Of a DNA stretch of 46,829 nucleotides, positions 25,062-33,527 are shown piece after piece; positions within the stretch are counted from its first letter, which is position 1; every line of letters starts with the position of its first letter. Source of the DNA: Methylobacterium hispanicum (GTDB lineage: Bacteria > Pseudomonadota > Alphaproteobacteria > Rhizobiales > Beijerinckiaceae); assembly GCF_022179285.1 (NCBI RefSeq), contig NZ_BPQO01000041.1, positions 1 to 46,829 on the forward strand. The letters run 5' to 3'. A program made the translations under genes and the position numbers. The notes under the pieces were generated by a model, which was given only the letters and a program-made list of their open reading frames with translations, did not search any database and had not been told where the DNA came from.

Positions 25062-25431
25062 GCGCGTATTGCAGCCCGACCACCGCCCCCTTCACCGGCT
25101 GGAGCAGCCCGAGCGCCAGCCCGAGCGTGACGAGCGGCCAGAAGCTGAGCTGGAACCACAGCGGCACGTCGTAGCCCATCTCAAGCTCCAGGATCAGATA
25201 GCCGACGAGATGGGCGACGATGAAGATCACGAGGTAGGGCGGCAGGTCGTCGGCCCGGTGATGGTGCAGTTCCAGCCCGCAGGCCTCGCAGGCGGGCCGC
25301 ACCTTGAGGAAGCGGCCGAAGATCCTGCCCTCCCCGCAATGCGGGCAGCGCCCGAGGAAGCCCCGGCCCATCGCCCGGATCAGGCCCGTGCGGGCGGGCT
25401 GGCCGGCAACGGTCGGATCACTCGCACTCAT
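24940..25431 (-). CDS. DUF983 family membrane protein
   Basis: 163 residues of unknown function. The N-terminus holds a zinc-ribbon-like pair of CXXC motifs (RCPHCGEGRIF and ACEACGLEL). The conserved HHHRADDLPPYLVIFIVAH stretch and two hydrophobic segments follow (YLVIFIVAHLVGYLIL, LSFWPLVTLGLALGLLQ). The last ~35 residues are Gly-rich and lie where the NUDIX gene overlaps. The family is widespread in alphaproteobacteria, often near the NUDIX gene. The ATG at 25431 follows GAGGCGG. Confidence 0.88.
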   Translation of the reverse strand: MSASDPTVAGQPARTGLIRAMGRGFLGRCPHCGEGRIFGRFLKVRPACEACGLELHHHRADDLPPYLVIFIVAHLVGYLILELEMGYDVPLWFQLSFWPLVTLGLALGLLQPVKGAVVGLQYALGLHGFAGLPGVRSATEGDPAIGQSGAGQGGHGRAGLGRA

Positions 25432-25552
25432 CGCCGCCTCACATCTTCCGCCCGGCCGTGTGGAACGCGGGCCCTGGACCTCGGGACCGATACCGGGGAC
25501 AGGCGCGATATGGGACCCGATCCATGCCCAGGGAACGGACGGGTCCTGCGCC

Positions 25553-27082
25553 CTACTGTCCCCGCCGCGCCTGCGCGGCGAAGCGCACCGCCTCCTCCGC
25601 CGCCCGGAACAGGGCTTTGGCCTTGTTGACGCATTCCTGCTGCTCGGAGGCCGGGTCGGAATCGTAGACGATGCCCGCCCCTGCCTGGACGTGCATGCGC
25701 CCGTCCTTCACGATGGCGGTGCGCAGCACGATGCAGGTGTCCATCTCGCCGCGCGCACCGAAATAGCCGATGCAGCCGCCGTAGGGCCCGCGCTTCTCGC
25801 GCTCCAGCTCGTCGATGATCTCCATCGCCCGCACCTTCGGCGCGCCCGAGACCGTGCCGGCGGGAAAGCCCGCCGCCAGTGCCGAGAGTGCGTCGTGGGC
25901 GGGATCGATCGCGCCCTCGACGTTCGAGACGATGTGCATCACCTGGCTGTAGTATTCGAGGAAGAACGAGTCCGTGACCCGCACGCTGCCGATGCGGGAG
26001 ACCCGGCCGACGTCGTTGCGGCCGAGATCGAGCAGCATCAGGTGCTCGGAGCGCTCCTTCGGGTCGGCCAGAAGCTCCTCGGCGAGCGCCCGATCCTCGG
26101 CGGGGGTGGCGCCGCGGCGACGCGTGCCGGCAATCGGCCGGATCGTCACCGTTCCGTCCCGCAGCCGCACCAGGATCTCGGGGCTGGAGCAGACGATCTG
26201 GAAGGCCTCGAAATCGAGGTAGCACAGGAACGGCGCCGGGTTGGTGCGCCGCAGGGAGCGATAGAGTGCGAAGGCCGGCAGCGTGAACGGCGCCTCGAAG
26301 CGCTGCGACAGCACCACCTGGAAGATGTCGCCCGCGACGATGTATTCCTTCGCCTTCGCCACCATCGCCGCGTAGGCGTCCGGCGGCGTGTTCGAGACCG
26401 GCTCGGGCGGCGCCACCTCGGCGAGGTCGATCCGTGCCTCGATCGGCAGCGGGCCCTCGAGCGCCGCCGCCACTCGGTCGAGCCGGGCGAGGGCGTCCTC
26501 GTAGGCCGCGCGGGCGGGCACGCCGTCGGTCGGCCGCACCGGGCAGACCACGGTGATCAGGTCGCGCACCGCGTCGAACACCACCATGGCGCGCGGGCGG
26601 ATCATCACCGCGTCCGGCACGCCGAGCGGGTCGGGGTTCGGCTCGGGCAGCCGCTCCATCGCCCGCACCATGTCGTAGCCGAGATAGCCGAACAGGCCGG
26701 CGGCCATCGGCGGCAGGTCCGCGCTCCCGCCCTCATCCGCCTCCGCGATCGCGCTCTCCGCGATCAGCGCCCGCAGGCTCGCCAGCGGCGCCCGCGCGTC
26801 GGGCTCGAACCGGGTGAGGTCGGGCCCGTGCGTCCGCTCCGGCCGGCCGTCGCGGCAGCGCCAGATCAGGTCGGGATCGAGACCGATCATGGAGTAGCGC
26901 CCGCGCACGGCGCCGCCCTCGACGGATTCGAGCAGGAAGGCCGGGCCCGCGTGCCCGGCCCGCAGCTTCAGGAAGGCGGCGACCGGGGTCTCCAGGTCGG
27001 CCACCAGGGTCAGGCTGAGGAGCGCCGGGCGGCCCGCCTCGTAGGCCGCCCGGACGGCGTCGAAGTCGCTCGGATCCGACAT
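25553..27082 (-). CDS. trpE: Anthranilate synthase component I
   Basis: The first committed step of tryptophan synthesis: chorismate and ammonia (from TrpG) give anthranilate. 509 residues. The N-terminal domain carries the tryptophan feedback site (FLLESVEGGAVRGRYSMIG). The C-terminal chorismate-binding domain has YIVAGDIFQVVLSQRF, CSSPEILVRL, RPIAGTRRRG, MLLDLGRNDVGRV, GAPKVRAMEIIDELE and YGGCIGYFG. It is a stand-alone TrpE, with no fused or adjacent TrpG. Its ATG overlaps the stop of the upstream foldase gene (TGATG), so it is co-translated with it; the trpL leader attenuator known upstream of trpE(G) in rhizobia has no room here. Confidence 0.97.
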   Translation of the reverse strand: MSDPSDFDAVRAAYEAGRPALLSLTLVADLETPVAAFLKLRAGHAGPAFLLESVEGGAVRGRYSMIGLDPDLIWRCRDGRPERTHGPDLTRFEPDARAPLASLRALIAESAIAEADEGGSADLPPMAAGLFGYLGYDMVRAMERLPEPNPDPLGVPDAVMIRPRAMVVFDAVRDLITVVCPVRPTDGVPARAAYEDALARLDRVAAALEGPLPIEARIDLAEVAPPEPVSNTPPDAYAAMVAKAKEYIVAGDIFQVVLSQRFEAPFTLPAFALYRSLRRTNPAPFLCYLDFEAFQIVCSSPEILVRLRDGTVTIRPIAGTRRRGATPAEDRALAEELLADPKERSEHLMLLDLGRNDVGRVSRIGSVRVTDSFFLEYYSQVMHIVSNVEGAIDPAHDALSALAAGFPAGTVSGAPKVRAMEIIDELEREKRGPYGGCIGYFGARGEMDTCIVLRTAIVKDGRMHVQAGAGIVYDSDPASEQQECVNKAKALFRAAEEAVRFAAQARRGQ

Positions 27083-28983
27083 CAGTACTCGCCGCCGATC
27101 GCCCGGCGCAAAGCCGCCTGGTTGACGCTGACGCCCGCGCTCCGCTGCACCTCGGCGATGTAGGCACCCAGCACGTCGTCGGCGATCGCCGTGCGGAAGT
27201 TGCCCTCCACGGTCTTGTCGCTCGGGCTGCCCGGCACGTAGGCCGGCATCGTCGCCTGCGTGACCTTGAACACGGCGCGGTTCTCGCCGCTTTGAGCCGA
27301 GCCCGCCTTGCCGACATTCGTGGCGAAGACGCGCGCCACCACGTCGGCGGTGAGCTGGTCCTTCGGCTGGTTGCGGGCGATGTCCTCGGCCGTGTGCGGA
27401 TTGAGGCCGGTCTCCGTGGCCAGCGCCTCGAGGGTCTCGCCCTTGTCGAGGCGCTCGGCGAGCTCCCGGCCCTTGGACTGGAGGCGCTTCTCGACCTCGG
27501 CGCTGCGCCAGCCGGCGGCGACCGCGTCGCGGACCTGGTCGAGGGGCTTGTCGTGGGCGGCGTCGACCTTCGTGACGTCGTACCAGACGTAGCCGCCGGC
27601 CTTGGTGCGCAGGGGCTCGTTGTCGCCGCCGATCTCGGCGCGGAACAGGGCCGGCAGGGTCGTGTCCGCCTCCGGGATGCCCGCGACCTTCTCGCCTGCC
27701 GGGTCGCGGCCCTGCGCGTCGACGGCCGGCACGGCGACGAGGGCGAGCCCGCGCTCCCGCGCGATGTCGGCGAGCGGCTTGGCGCTCGCGCGCTCGTCCT
27801 CGACGGCGTCGTGGGTCTTGTCGATGCCCTCGCGGGCGCGGGTCAGGGCGACCTGCCGGCGGATCTCGCCCTCGACCTCGCTGATCGGCTTCACCGTGCC
27901 GGGCTCGATCGCCGTGACGTCGAGGAGCACCGTGCCGAAGCGGCCCTTCACCGGCTGGCTGACCTTGCCCTGCTCCAGCGCGAAGGCGGCGTCCGCCACG
28001 GCCGGGTCGAACAGCTCGGCCTTGGTCAGGGTGCCCAGCACCAGATCCTTGTCGTCGGTGCCGCGTTCCTTGGCCACCGCCTCGAAGCTCTTCTCGCCGG
28101 ACTCGATCGCCTTGCGGGCCTCCTCGGCCGAAGCCTCGTCGGGGAAGACGATCTGCCGGATGGTGCGGCGCTCCGGCTTGCCGAACGTGCCCTTCTGGGC
28201 GTCGTAGATCTTCTGCACCTCCTCGGCCGAGACGGCGTCGGGCTTGGCCAAGGCCTCGGGGTCGAGCACCAGCAGGTTCACGGCGCGGGTCTCGGGTGCG
28301 CGATAGGCCGCCTTGTTGGTCTCGTAATAGGCCTTCAGGTCGTCCTCGCCCGGGGCCGGGATCTCGCCCGCCACCGAGGGGGTGAGGATGAGGTAGGCGG
28401 CCCCGCGCCGCTCCGTCGCGTAGCGGTGCACCGCCTCGCGCATCGCCTGGGGCACCGGAAGCTCCGCCGAGACCGCCTCGGCGAGCTGGAGGCGGGCGAT
28501 GACGGCGCGCTGCTCGCGCACGAAGAGCTGCTCGTTCAGGCCGGCCCGCTGCAGGGTCTGGTAGAACAGCGTCCGGTCGAAGCGGCCTTCCGCGTTCTGG
28601 AAGCTCTTCTCGTCCTGGATCGCCCGGAGCACGGCGGCGTCCGACACGGCGAGGCCGAGGTCGTGCGTCTTCTGGTCGAGGGCGGCCTCGGTGACGAGCT
28701 GCTGCAGCACCTGCCGCTCGATGCCGAGCGCGCGCGCCTGGTCCGGCGTGATGTTGCGGCGGAACTGCGCCTGGAAGCGCTGGAGCTGGTTCTGGTAGGC
28801 GCTGCGCACGGCTTCCGCGCCGATCTGCGTCTTGCCGACGGTGGCGACCGTGGTGCTGGAGCCGCCGCGGAAGAACTCCTCGACGCCGAAGATGCCCACG
28901 CCCGCGATCAGCAGGGTGAAGATGATCGTCAGGACGATCTTGCCGAGCCAGTGCTGGCTGGCGTCGCGAATGTTCTGGAGCAT
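27082..28983 (-). CDS. PpiD/SurA-type periplasmic peptidyl-prolyl isomerase
   Basis: An inner-membrane-anchored folding factor of 633 residues for exported proteins. It has a short cytoplasmic start (LQNIRDASQHWLGKIV), one TM at about 15-35 and a SurA-N-like chaperone domain (~40-230, with PDQARALGIERQVLQQLVTE). The parvulin-type region (~290-400) includes RRTIRQIVFPDEASAEEAR and GTLTKAELFDPAVADAAF. A second chaperone-like part closes the protein. The ATG at 28983 is set by the TM; a longer in-frame reading from 29112 adds an implausible basic stretch. It is divergent from tpiA and coupled to trpE downstream. Confidence 0.92.
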   Translation of the reverse strand: MLQNIRDASQHWLGKIVLTIIFTLLIAGVGIFGVEEFFRGGSSTTVATVGKTQIGAEAVRSAYQNQLQRFQAQFRRNITPDQARALGIERQVLQQLVTEAALDQKTHDLGLAVSDAAVLRAIQDEKSFQNAEGRFDRTLFYQTLQRAGLNEQLFVREQRAVIARLQLAEAVSAELPVPQAMREAVHRYATERRGAAYLILTPSVAGEIPAPGEDDLKAYYETNKAAYRAPETRAVNLLVLDPEALAKPDAVSAEEVQKIYDAQKGTFGKPERRTIRQIVFPDEASAEEARKAIESGEKSFEAVAKERGTDDKDLVLGTLTKAELFDPAVADAAFALEQGKVSQPVKGRFGTVLLDVTAIEPGTVKPISEVEGEIRRQVALTRAREGIDKTHDAVEDERASAKPLADIARERGLALVAVPAVDAQGRDPAGEKVAGIPEADTTLPALFRAEIGGDNEPLRTKAGGYVWYDVTKVDAAHDKPLDQVRDAVAAGWRSAEVEKRLQSKGRELAERLDKGETLEALATETGLNPHTAEDIARNQPKDQLTADVVARVFATNVGKAGSAQSGENRAVFKVTQATMPAYVPGSPSDKTVEGNFRTAIADDVLGAYIAEVQRSAGVSVNQAALRRAIGGEY

Positions 28984-29098
28984 CGTCGTCCCGCGTCCGC
29001 CCCGCGCCCGTGGGCCGCGGGGGCCGTCATGCCTCTGCGCGTCTGCGTTCGCAGAGGCGCGTTTGCATTCGCGATAGCCCATCCGCGGGCGCCTCGCC

Positions 29099-29122
29099 AA
29101 GTTACCGATCAAGTTACCGATC
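29099..29122. repeat. Exact 12-bp tandem duplication in the divergent foldase/tpiA promoter region
   Basis: AAGTTACCGATC at 29099-29110 is repeated directly at 29111-29122. Nearby, CCTCTGCG/CGCAGAGG (29032-29057) can form an 8-bp stem with a 10-nt loop. These are the only structures I see in the 248-bp gap between the divergent genes. Confidence 0.7.
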
Positions 29123-29231
29123 GAAGCGGCGACGCCGGCCGCGCCGTCGTCACCGGACCGGTTTGCGCGCCCAAGCTTGCTCTGCTAGGCCCGCCCCATC
29201 CGGGCGGCACGACACGATCGAGGGAACGGGC

Positions 29232-29993
29232 ATGGCGGGTTCGGGGCGGCGTCCTCTGGTTGCGGGCAACTGGAAGATGAACGGCACGCGCGCCTCGCTC
29301 GCGACCGTCGAGGGGATCCGCGACGGGCTCTCGCCGGCGCTGCTCGAGAAGATCGACGTGCTGATCTGCCCGCCCGCGACGCTCATCAGCTCGTGCGTGG
29401 CCGCGACCTACGGCTCGCCCATCGCCATCGGCGGCCAGAACCTGCACGCCCGCCCAAGCGGGGCCTTCACCGGCTCGATCTCGGCGGAGATGCTGGCCGA
29501 CCTCGGCGCCAAATACGTCATCGTCGGCCATTCCGAGCGGCGCGCCTACCACCACGAGACCGACGACGGCGTGCACGCCAAGGCGCTCGGCGCCCGGCGC
29601 GCGGGCCTGTGCGGCATCATCTGCGTCGGCGAGACCATGGAGGAGCGCGAGCAGGGCCGCGCGCTCAGCATCGTGCGGGCCCAGCTCGCCATCGGCATCC
29701 CGAAGGGCGCGACCGCCCAGGACACGGTGATCGCCTACGAGCCGGTCTGGGCGATCGGCTCCGGCCGCACCCCGACGCCCGCCGAGATCGCCGAGGTCCA
29801 CGCGTCCCTGCGCGAGATGCTCGACAAGCTCGTCGGCGAGGAGGCGGCCAAGATCCGCATCCTCTACGGCGGCTCGGTCAAGCCCGGCAACGCCCGCGAG
29901 CTGATGGCGGTCGAGAACGTCGACGGCGCGCTGGTCGGCGGGGCGAGCCTCGTGGCCGAGGATTTCCTGGGCATCTGCAACGCCTACGCCTGA
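29232..29993 (+). CDS. tpiA: Triosephosphate isomerase
   Basis: Interconverts dihydroxyacetone phosphate and glyceraldehyde 3-phosphate. 253 residues. It has the catalytic Lys in VAGNWKMNGT (Lys near residue 13), the catalytic His in YVIVGHSERR, the catalytic Glu in VIAYEPVWAIGSGRT with the mobile loop, and the phosphate-binding ILYGGSVKPGN and GALVGGASL. Length and motifs are fully normal. GAGGGA lies 7 bp before the ATG. It is followed by secG after 181 bp. Confidence 0.98.
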   Translation: MAGSGRRPLVAGNWKMNGTRASLATVEGIRDGLSPALLEKIDVLICPPATLISSCVAATYGSPIAIGGQNLHARPSGAFTGSISAEMLADLGAKYVIVGHSERRAYHHETDDGVHAKALGARRAGLCGIICVGETMEEREQGRALSIVRAQLAIGIPKGATAQDTVIAYEPVWAIGSGRTPTPAEIAEVHASLREMLDKLVGEEAAKIRILYGGSVKPGNARELMAVENVDGALVGGASLVAEDFLGICNAYA

Positions 29994-30174
29994 GGGCCTC
30001 CTCGTCCGGTCTCGGCCCGCTTCCTGTTGGCGCGCGCCCGCTTCTGGTGTATGGCCCGGCCGATTGTGCGGGCGGCGCGCTGGAGCACCGGCCGGCGGCG
30101 CGCCCGCCTCTGATCCCTGAGCATCGCGAGCGTTCTCGGGATCGGCGCCAGACAGGTAAGACCCCGGAATCCCG

Positions 30175-30606
30175 ATGCAGACCGTCCTGATCGTCGTCCA
30201 CCTCATCATCGTGCTCGCGCTGATCGGCGTCGTGCTGCTGCAGCGCTCCGAGGGCGGCCTCGGGCTCGGCGGCGGCGGGGGCGGCGGCGTCTCCGGCTTC
30301 ATGACCGGCCGCGGCCAGGCCAACGCGCTCACCCGCGCCACCGCGATCCTGGCCGCCCTGTTCTTCGTCACCAGCATGACGCTCGCCGTGATGTCGCACC
30401 GCGCCGCCGGCCCGCGCTCGATCCTCGACGGCGCCGGCACGAGCCAGCCGGCGCGCCAGCAGCCGGGCGGGGCCGACAACCTGCTCGACACCCTGCGCCA
30501 GCAGCAGAACCAGGGCACGGCCCCCGCGCCGGGCGCCCCCCCCGCCGCACCGACGCCCGCTCCGAGCCAGCCCGCCGGCCCGCCCGAGGCTCCGCAATCC
30601 CGCTGA
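30175..30606 (+). CDS. secG: Protein-export membrane protein SecG
   Basis: Accessory subunit of the SecYEG translocon. 143 residues with TM1 at 3-22 (VLIVVHLIIVLALIGVVLLQ), the conserved QRSEGGLGLGGGGGGGVSGF loop, and TM2 (ATAILAALFFVTSMTLAVM). A ~70-residue Pro/Ala/Gln-rich tail follows, longer than in the 110-residue E. coli protein and common in alphaproteobacteria. It lies between tpiA and pyrG, a gene order often seen in this class. Confidence 0.95.
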   Translation: MQTVLIVVHLIIVLALIGVVLLQRSEGGLGLGGGGGGGVSGFMTGRGQANALTRATAILAALFFVTSMTLAVMSHRAAGPRSILDGAGTSQPARQQPGGADNLLDTLRQQQNQGTAPAPGAPPAAPTPAPSQPAGPPEAPQSR

Positions 30607-30786
30607 CGCACCGTCGGCGCAGCGACGACCGGCGGGCGAGCGCGCCCGCCGGACAGATACCGACCCGAAAACCAGTCCCATGCCGCCGACGCGGCCCGGC
30701 CCCGCGCCGCCCGATCACAGGAAACGGGTGGCGCGGCGGCGTTCGCGTTTGGCAAAACCCCACGCATTGATTATGGACCGAGGCCC

Positions 30787-32415
30787 ATGACGCGGTACGT
30801 CTTCATCACCGGCGGCGTGGTTTCCTCGCTCGGCAAGGGTCTCGCCTCGGCCGCCCTCGCGGCCCTGCTTCAGGCACGCGGCTACCGCGTGCGGCTGCGC
30901 AAGCTCGACCCCTACCTCAACGTCGATCCGGGCACGATGAGCCCGACGCAGCACGGCGAGGTCTTCGTCACCGACGACGGCGCCGAGACCGACCTCGACC
31001 TCGGCCATTACGAGCGCTTCACCGGCCTCCCAGCGACGCGCGCCGACAACATCACCACGGGCCGGATCTACCAGGACATCATCGCCAAGGAGCGGCGCGG
31101 CGACTATCTGGGCGCCACCATCCAAGTGATCCCGCACGTCACCAACGCCATCAAGACCTTCGTGCTCGACGGCAACGAGGCCTACGACTTCGTCCTCGTC
31201 GAGATCGGCGGCACCGTCGGCGACATCGAGGGCCTGCCCTTCTTCGAGGCGATCCGCCAGCTCGGCCAGGAACTGCCGCGCGGCACCACCGCCTTCATGC
31301 ACCTGACGCTGCTGCCCTACATCCCGTCGGCGGGCGAGCTGAAGACGAAGCCCACCCAGCACTCCGTGAAGGAGCTGCGCTCGATCGGCATCCAGCCCGA
31401 CTTCCTGCTCTGCCGCTGCGACCGGCCGATCCCGGCCGACGAGCGGAGGAAACTCGGCCTGTTCTGCAACGTGCGCGAATCGGCGGTGATCGAGGCGCGC
31501 GACGTCGCCTCGATCTACGACGTGCCGCTCTCCTATCGGGAGGCCGGCCTCGACCGCGAGGTGCTCGCCCATTTCGGCCTGGAGCCGACGGACGAGCCGG
31601 ACCTGACGCGCTGGCGCACCATCTCGGAGCGGGTGCGGAACCCCGAGGGCGAGGTCTCGATCGCGATCGTCGGCAAGTACACGGGCCTGAAGGACGCCTA
31701 CAAGTCGCTCACCGAGGCGCTCACCCACGGCGGCATCGCCCATCGCTGCCGGGTGAACCTCGAGTGGATCGAGTCCGAGGTGTTCGAGCGCGAGGATCCG
31801 GCACCCTTCCTCGAGGGCATCAACGGCATCCTGGTGCCGGGCGGCTTCGGCCAGCGCGGCGCCGAGGGCAAGATCCGGGCGGCCCGCTACGCCCGCGAGC
31901 GCAAGATCCCCTATTTCGGCATCTGCTTCGGCATGCAGATGGCGGTGATCGAGGCGGCGCGCGCGCTCGCGGGCATCGCGGACGCGAACTCGACCGAGTT
32001 CGGCGAGACCTCCGAGCCGGTGGTGGGCCTGCTCACCGAGTGGCTGAAGGGCAACGAGCTGGAGAAGCGCGCGGCCGCCGGCGACCTCGGCGGCACGATG
32101 CGGCTCGGCGCCTATCAGGCCCGCCTCGGGGCCGACACCCGGATCGCCGAAATCTACGGTTCGACGGACATCTCCGAGCGCCACCGCCACCGCTACGAGG
32201 TCAACATGGCCTATCGCGAGCGGCTGGAGGCGGCGGGCCTGCGCTTCTCCGGCACCTCGCCGGACGGCCTCCTGCCGGAGACCGTGGAGCATGTCGGCCA
32301 CCCCTGGTTCATCGGCGTGCAGTACCACCCGGAGCTGAAGTCGCGCCCCTTCGAGCCGCACCCGCTCTTCAAGAGCTTCATCGGCGCGGCGATCGAGCAG
32401 AGCCGGCTCGTCTGA
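30787..32415 (+). CDS. pyrG: CTP synthase
   Basis: Makes CTP from UTP with glutamine and ATP. 542 residues: the N-terminal synthase domain with P-loop-like VVSSLGKGLASAALAALL, KLDPYLNVDPGTMSP, HYERFTG and VEIGGTVGDIEGLPFFEA; then a class-I glutamine amidotransferase with GGFGQRG and nucleophile Cys (FGICFGMQ) and the closing His/Glu (GVQYHPELKSRP). All key parts are intact and the length is typical (540-550). A GAGG precedes the ATG by 4-5 bp. Confidence 0.98.
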   Translation: MTRYVFITGGVVSSLGKGLASAALAALLQARGYRVRLRKLDPYLNVDPGTMSPTQHGEVFVTDDGAETDLDLGHYERFTGLPATRADNITTGRIYQDIIAKERRGDYLGATIQVIPHVTNAIKTFVLDGNEAYDFVLVEIGGTVGDIEGLPFFEAIRQLGQELPRGTTAFMHLTLLPYIPSAGELKTKPTQHSVKELRSIGIQPDFLLCRCDRPIPADERRKLGLFCNVRESAVIEARDVASIYDVPLSYREAGLDREVLAHFGLEPTDEPDLTRWRTISERVRNPEGEVSIAIVGKYTGLKDAYKSLTEALTHGGIAHRCRVNLEWIESEVFEREDPAPFLEGINGILVPGGFGQRGAEGKIRAARYARERKIPYFGICFGMQMAVIEAARALAGIADANSTEFGETSEPVVGLLTEWLKGNELEKRAAAGDLGGTMRLGAYQARLGADTRIAEIYGSTDISERHRHRYEVNMAYRERLEAAGLRFSGTSPDGLLPETVEHVGHPWFIGVQYHPELKSRPFEPHPLFKSFIGAAIEQSRLV

Positions 32416-32428
32416 GGCGAGGAAGCCC

Positions 32429-32827
32429 GTGTCCTCGATCTCCGGGCTTCCCGCCTTCCTCGCCTACTACGCGACCGCCCTGGCGCTGGTGGCCGCCTAC
32501 CTCGTCGTCTACCTCACGGCGACCGCCCATCGGGAGATCGCGCTGATCCGGGCCGGCAACGCGGCCGCGGCCACCGCCCTCGGCGCGAGCCTGATCGGCT
32601 ACACGCTGCCCCTCTTCGTGGCGATCTACAACGCGCAGTCACTCCTCGATTGCATCGTCTGGGGCCTTGTCGCCCTCGTGGTGCAGATGGCGGTCTACTG
32701 GGGCATGCGCTTCGTGCTGCCCGACCTCTCGGCTCGCATCGAGCGGGGCGAGGGCGCCGCGGCGATCCTGCTCGCCGCCGCCTCGCTGGCCGGCGGCCTC
32801 ATCAACGCCGCCTCGATGACGTACTGA
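32429..32827 (+). CDS. DUF350 (YjfL-like) membrane protein
   Basis: 132 residues made almost entirely of four hydrophobic helices: YYATALALVAAYLVVYLTA, ATALGASLIGYTLPLFVAIY, DCIVWGLVALVVQMAVYW and AAAILLAAASLAGGLINAA. Family features are the AHREIALIRAGNAAAA stretch after TM1 and the final GGLINAASMTY. DUF350 function is unknown. In E. coli the relative yjfL lies with yjfM (YgiB-like) and yjfC (YgiC-like), the same trio as here. The GTG start at 32429 has GAGGAAG upstream, 13 bp after the pyrG stop. Confidence 0.9.
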   Translation: MSSISGLPAFLAYYATALALVAAYLVVYLTATAHREIALIRAGNAAAATALGASLIGYTLPLFVAIYNAQSLLDCIVWGLVALVVQMAVYWGMRFVLPDLSARIERGEGAAAILLAAASLAGGLINAASMTY

Positions 32828-32870
32828 TCGCCGCCGGTCCGATTCGGGCCGGGACGGGGGAGCCAGCCGG

Positions 32871-33527
32871 ATGGACGCCACGCCGGGAGCCGAGGGTCAG
32901 CGCGAGGGCCAGCGGACGCGCTCGAAGCGCTCCCAGACCGTCTCCCTCGTTCTGGTCGCGGGCGCGGGCGCGGCGGCGCTCGGCCTCGGAGGCATCGATC
33001 CGAGCCAGCGGGAGGAGGACGTGCTCGTCTACGCGGACGCCGCCGCCTGCACCGCCGAGGGCATCCGCCCGGAGGACGAGTGCCGCGGGGAGTACGCGGT
33101 CGCGCGCCAAGCCTACCCGACCGCCGCGCCGCGCTACGCAAGCCTCATCGATTGCGAGGGGCACCACGGGCCCGGCCATTGCCTGTCGGGAAGCGAGGTC
33201 GGCGGCGGGCCGAGCGTCGAGGCACGCGCGGGCTACCTGCCGCGCATGGCAGGCTACCTGATCGGCCGGCGGGCGAGCCAGGGGATCACGCCGCAGCCGG
33301 TCTTCGACCACGCCCCGCGCGCCGGCCACGCGGCGGCCGCCGCGGGTCACGGCGGCTACTGCACCGGCGGCGGCGCCCGGATCCTCACCGGCAGCGGCGG
33401 CCGCGCCTCGGCCGGCCGGATGCGGACGGCGGCCCTGCACGGCACCACCTTCGGCGGCTTCGGCCAGACCGGGCGGGCGTTCAGCGCCAGTTCGCACGGC
33501 TCGACCCGCAGCTCCTGGGGCGGCTGA
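32871..33527 (+). CDS. DUF1190 / YgiB-like protein
   Basis: 218 residues. A basic N-terminus precedes a hydrophobic segment (~24-42, VSLVLVAGAGAAALGLG). The conserved YgiB region follows: DVLVYADAAACTAEG, ECRGEYAVARQAYPTAAPRY and DCEGHHGPGHCL, with several Cys residues in CxnC pairs. The C-terminal half is low-complexity, rich in Gly, Ser, Ala and His (GHAAAAAGHGGYCTGGG, ending SSHGSTRSSWGG), as in relatives. It is probably anchored with the tail in the periplasm. GGGGGAG lies 8 bp before the ATG. The stop overlaps the start of the YgiC-like gene. Function unknown. Confidence 0.85.
   Translation: MDATPGAEGQREGQRTRSKRSQTVSLVLVAGAGAAALGLGGIDPSQREEDVLVYADAAACTAEGIRPEDECRGEYAVARQAYPTAAPRYASLIDCEGHHGPGHCLSGSEVGGGPSVEARAGYLPRMAGYLIGRRASQGITPQPVFDHAPRAGHAAAAAGHGGYCTGGGARILTGSGGRASAGRMRTAALHGTTFGGFGQTGRAFSASSHGSTRSSWGG

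Noticed and set aside
30749..30777. TTGGCA-N17-TATGGA as a pyrG promoter
   Set aside because: The -10 match is poor (3 of 6) and lies against the ribosome site 10 bp before the ATG, leaving almost no leader.
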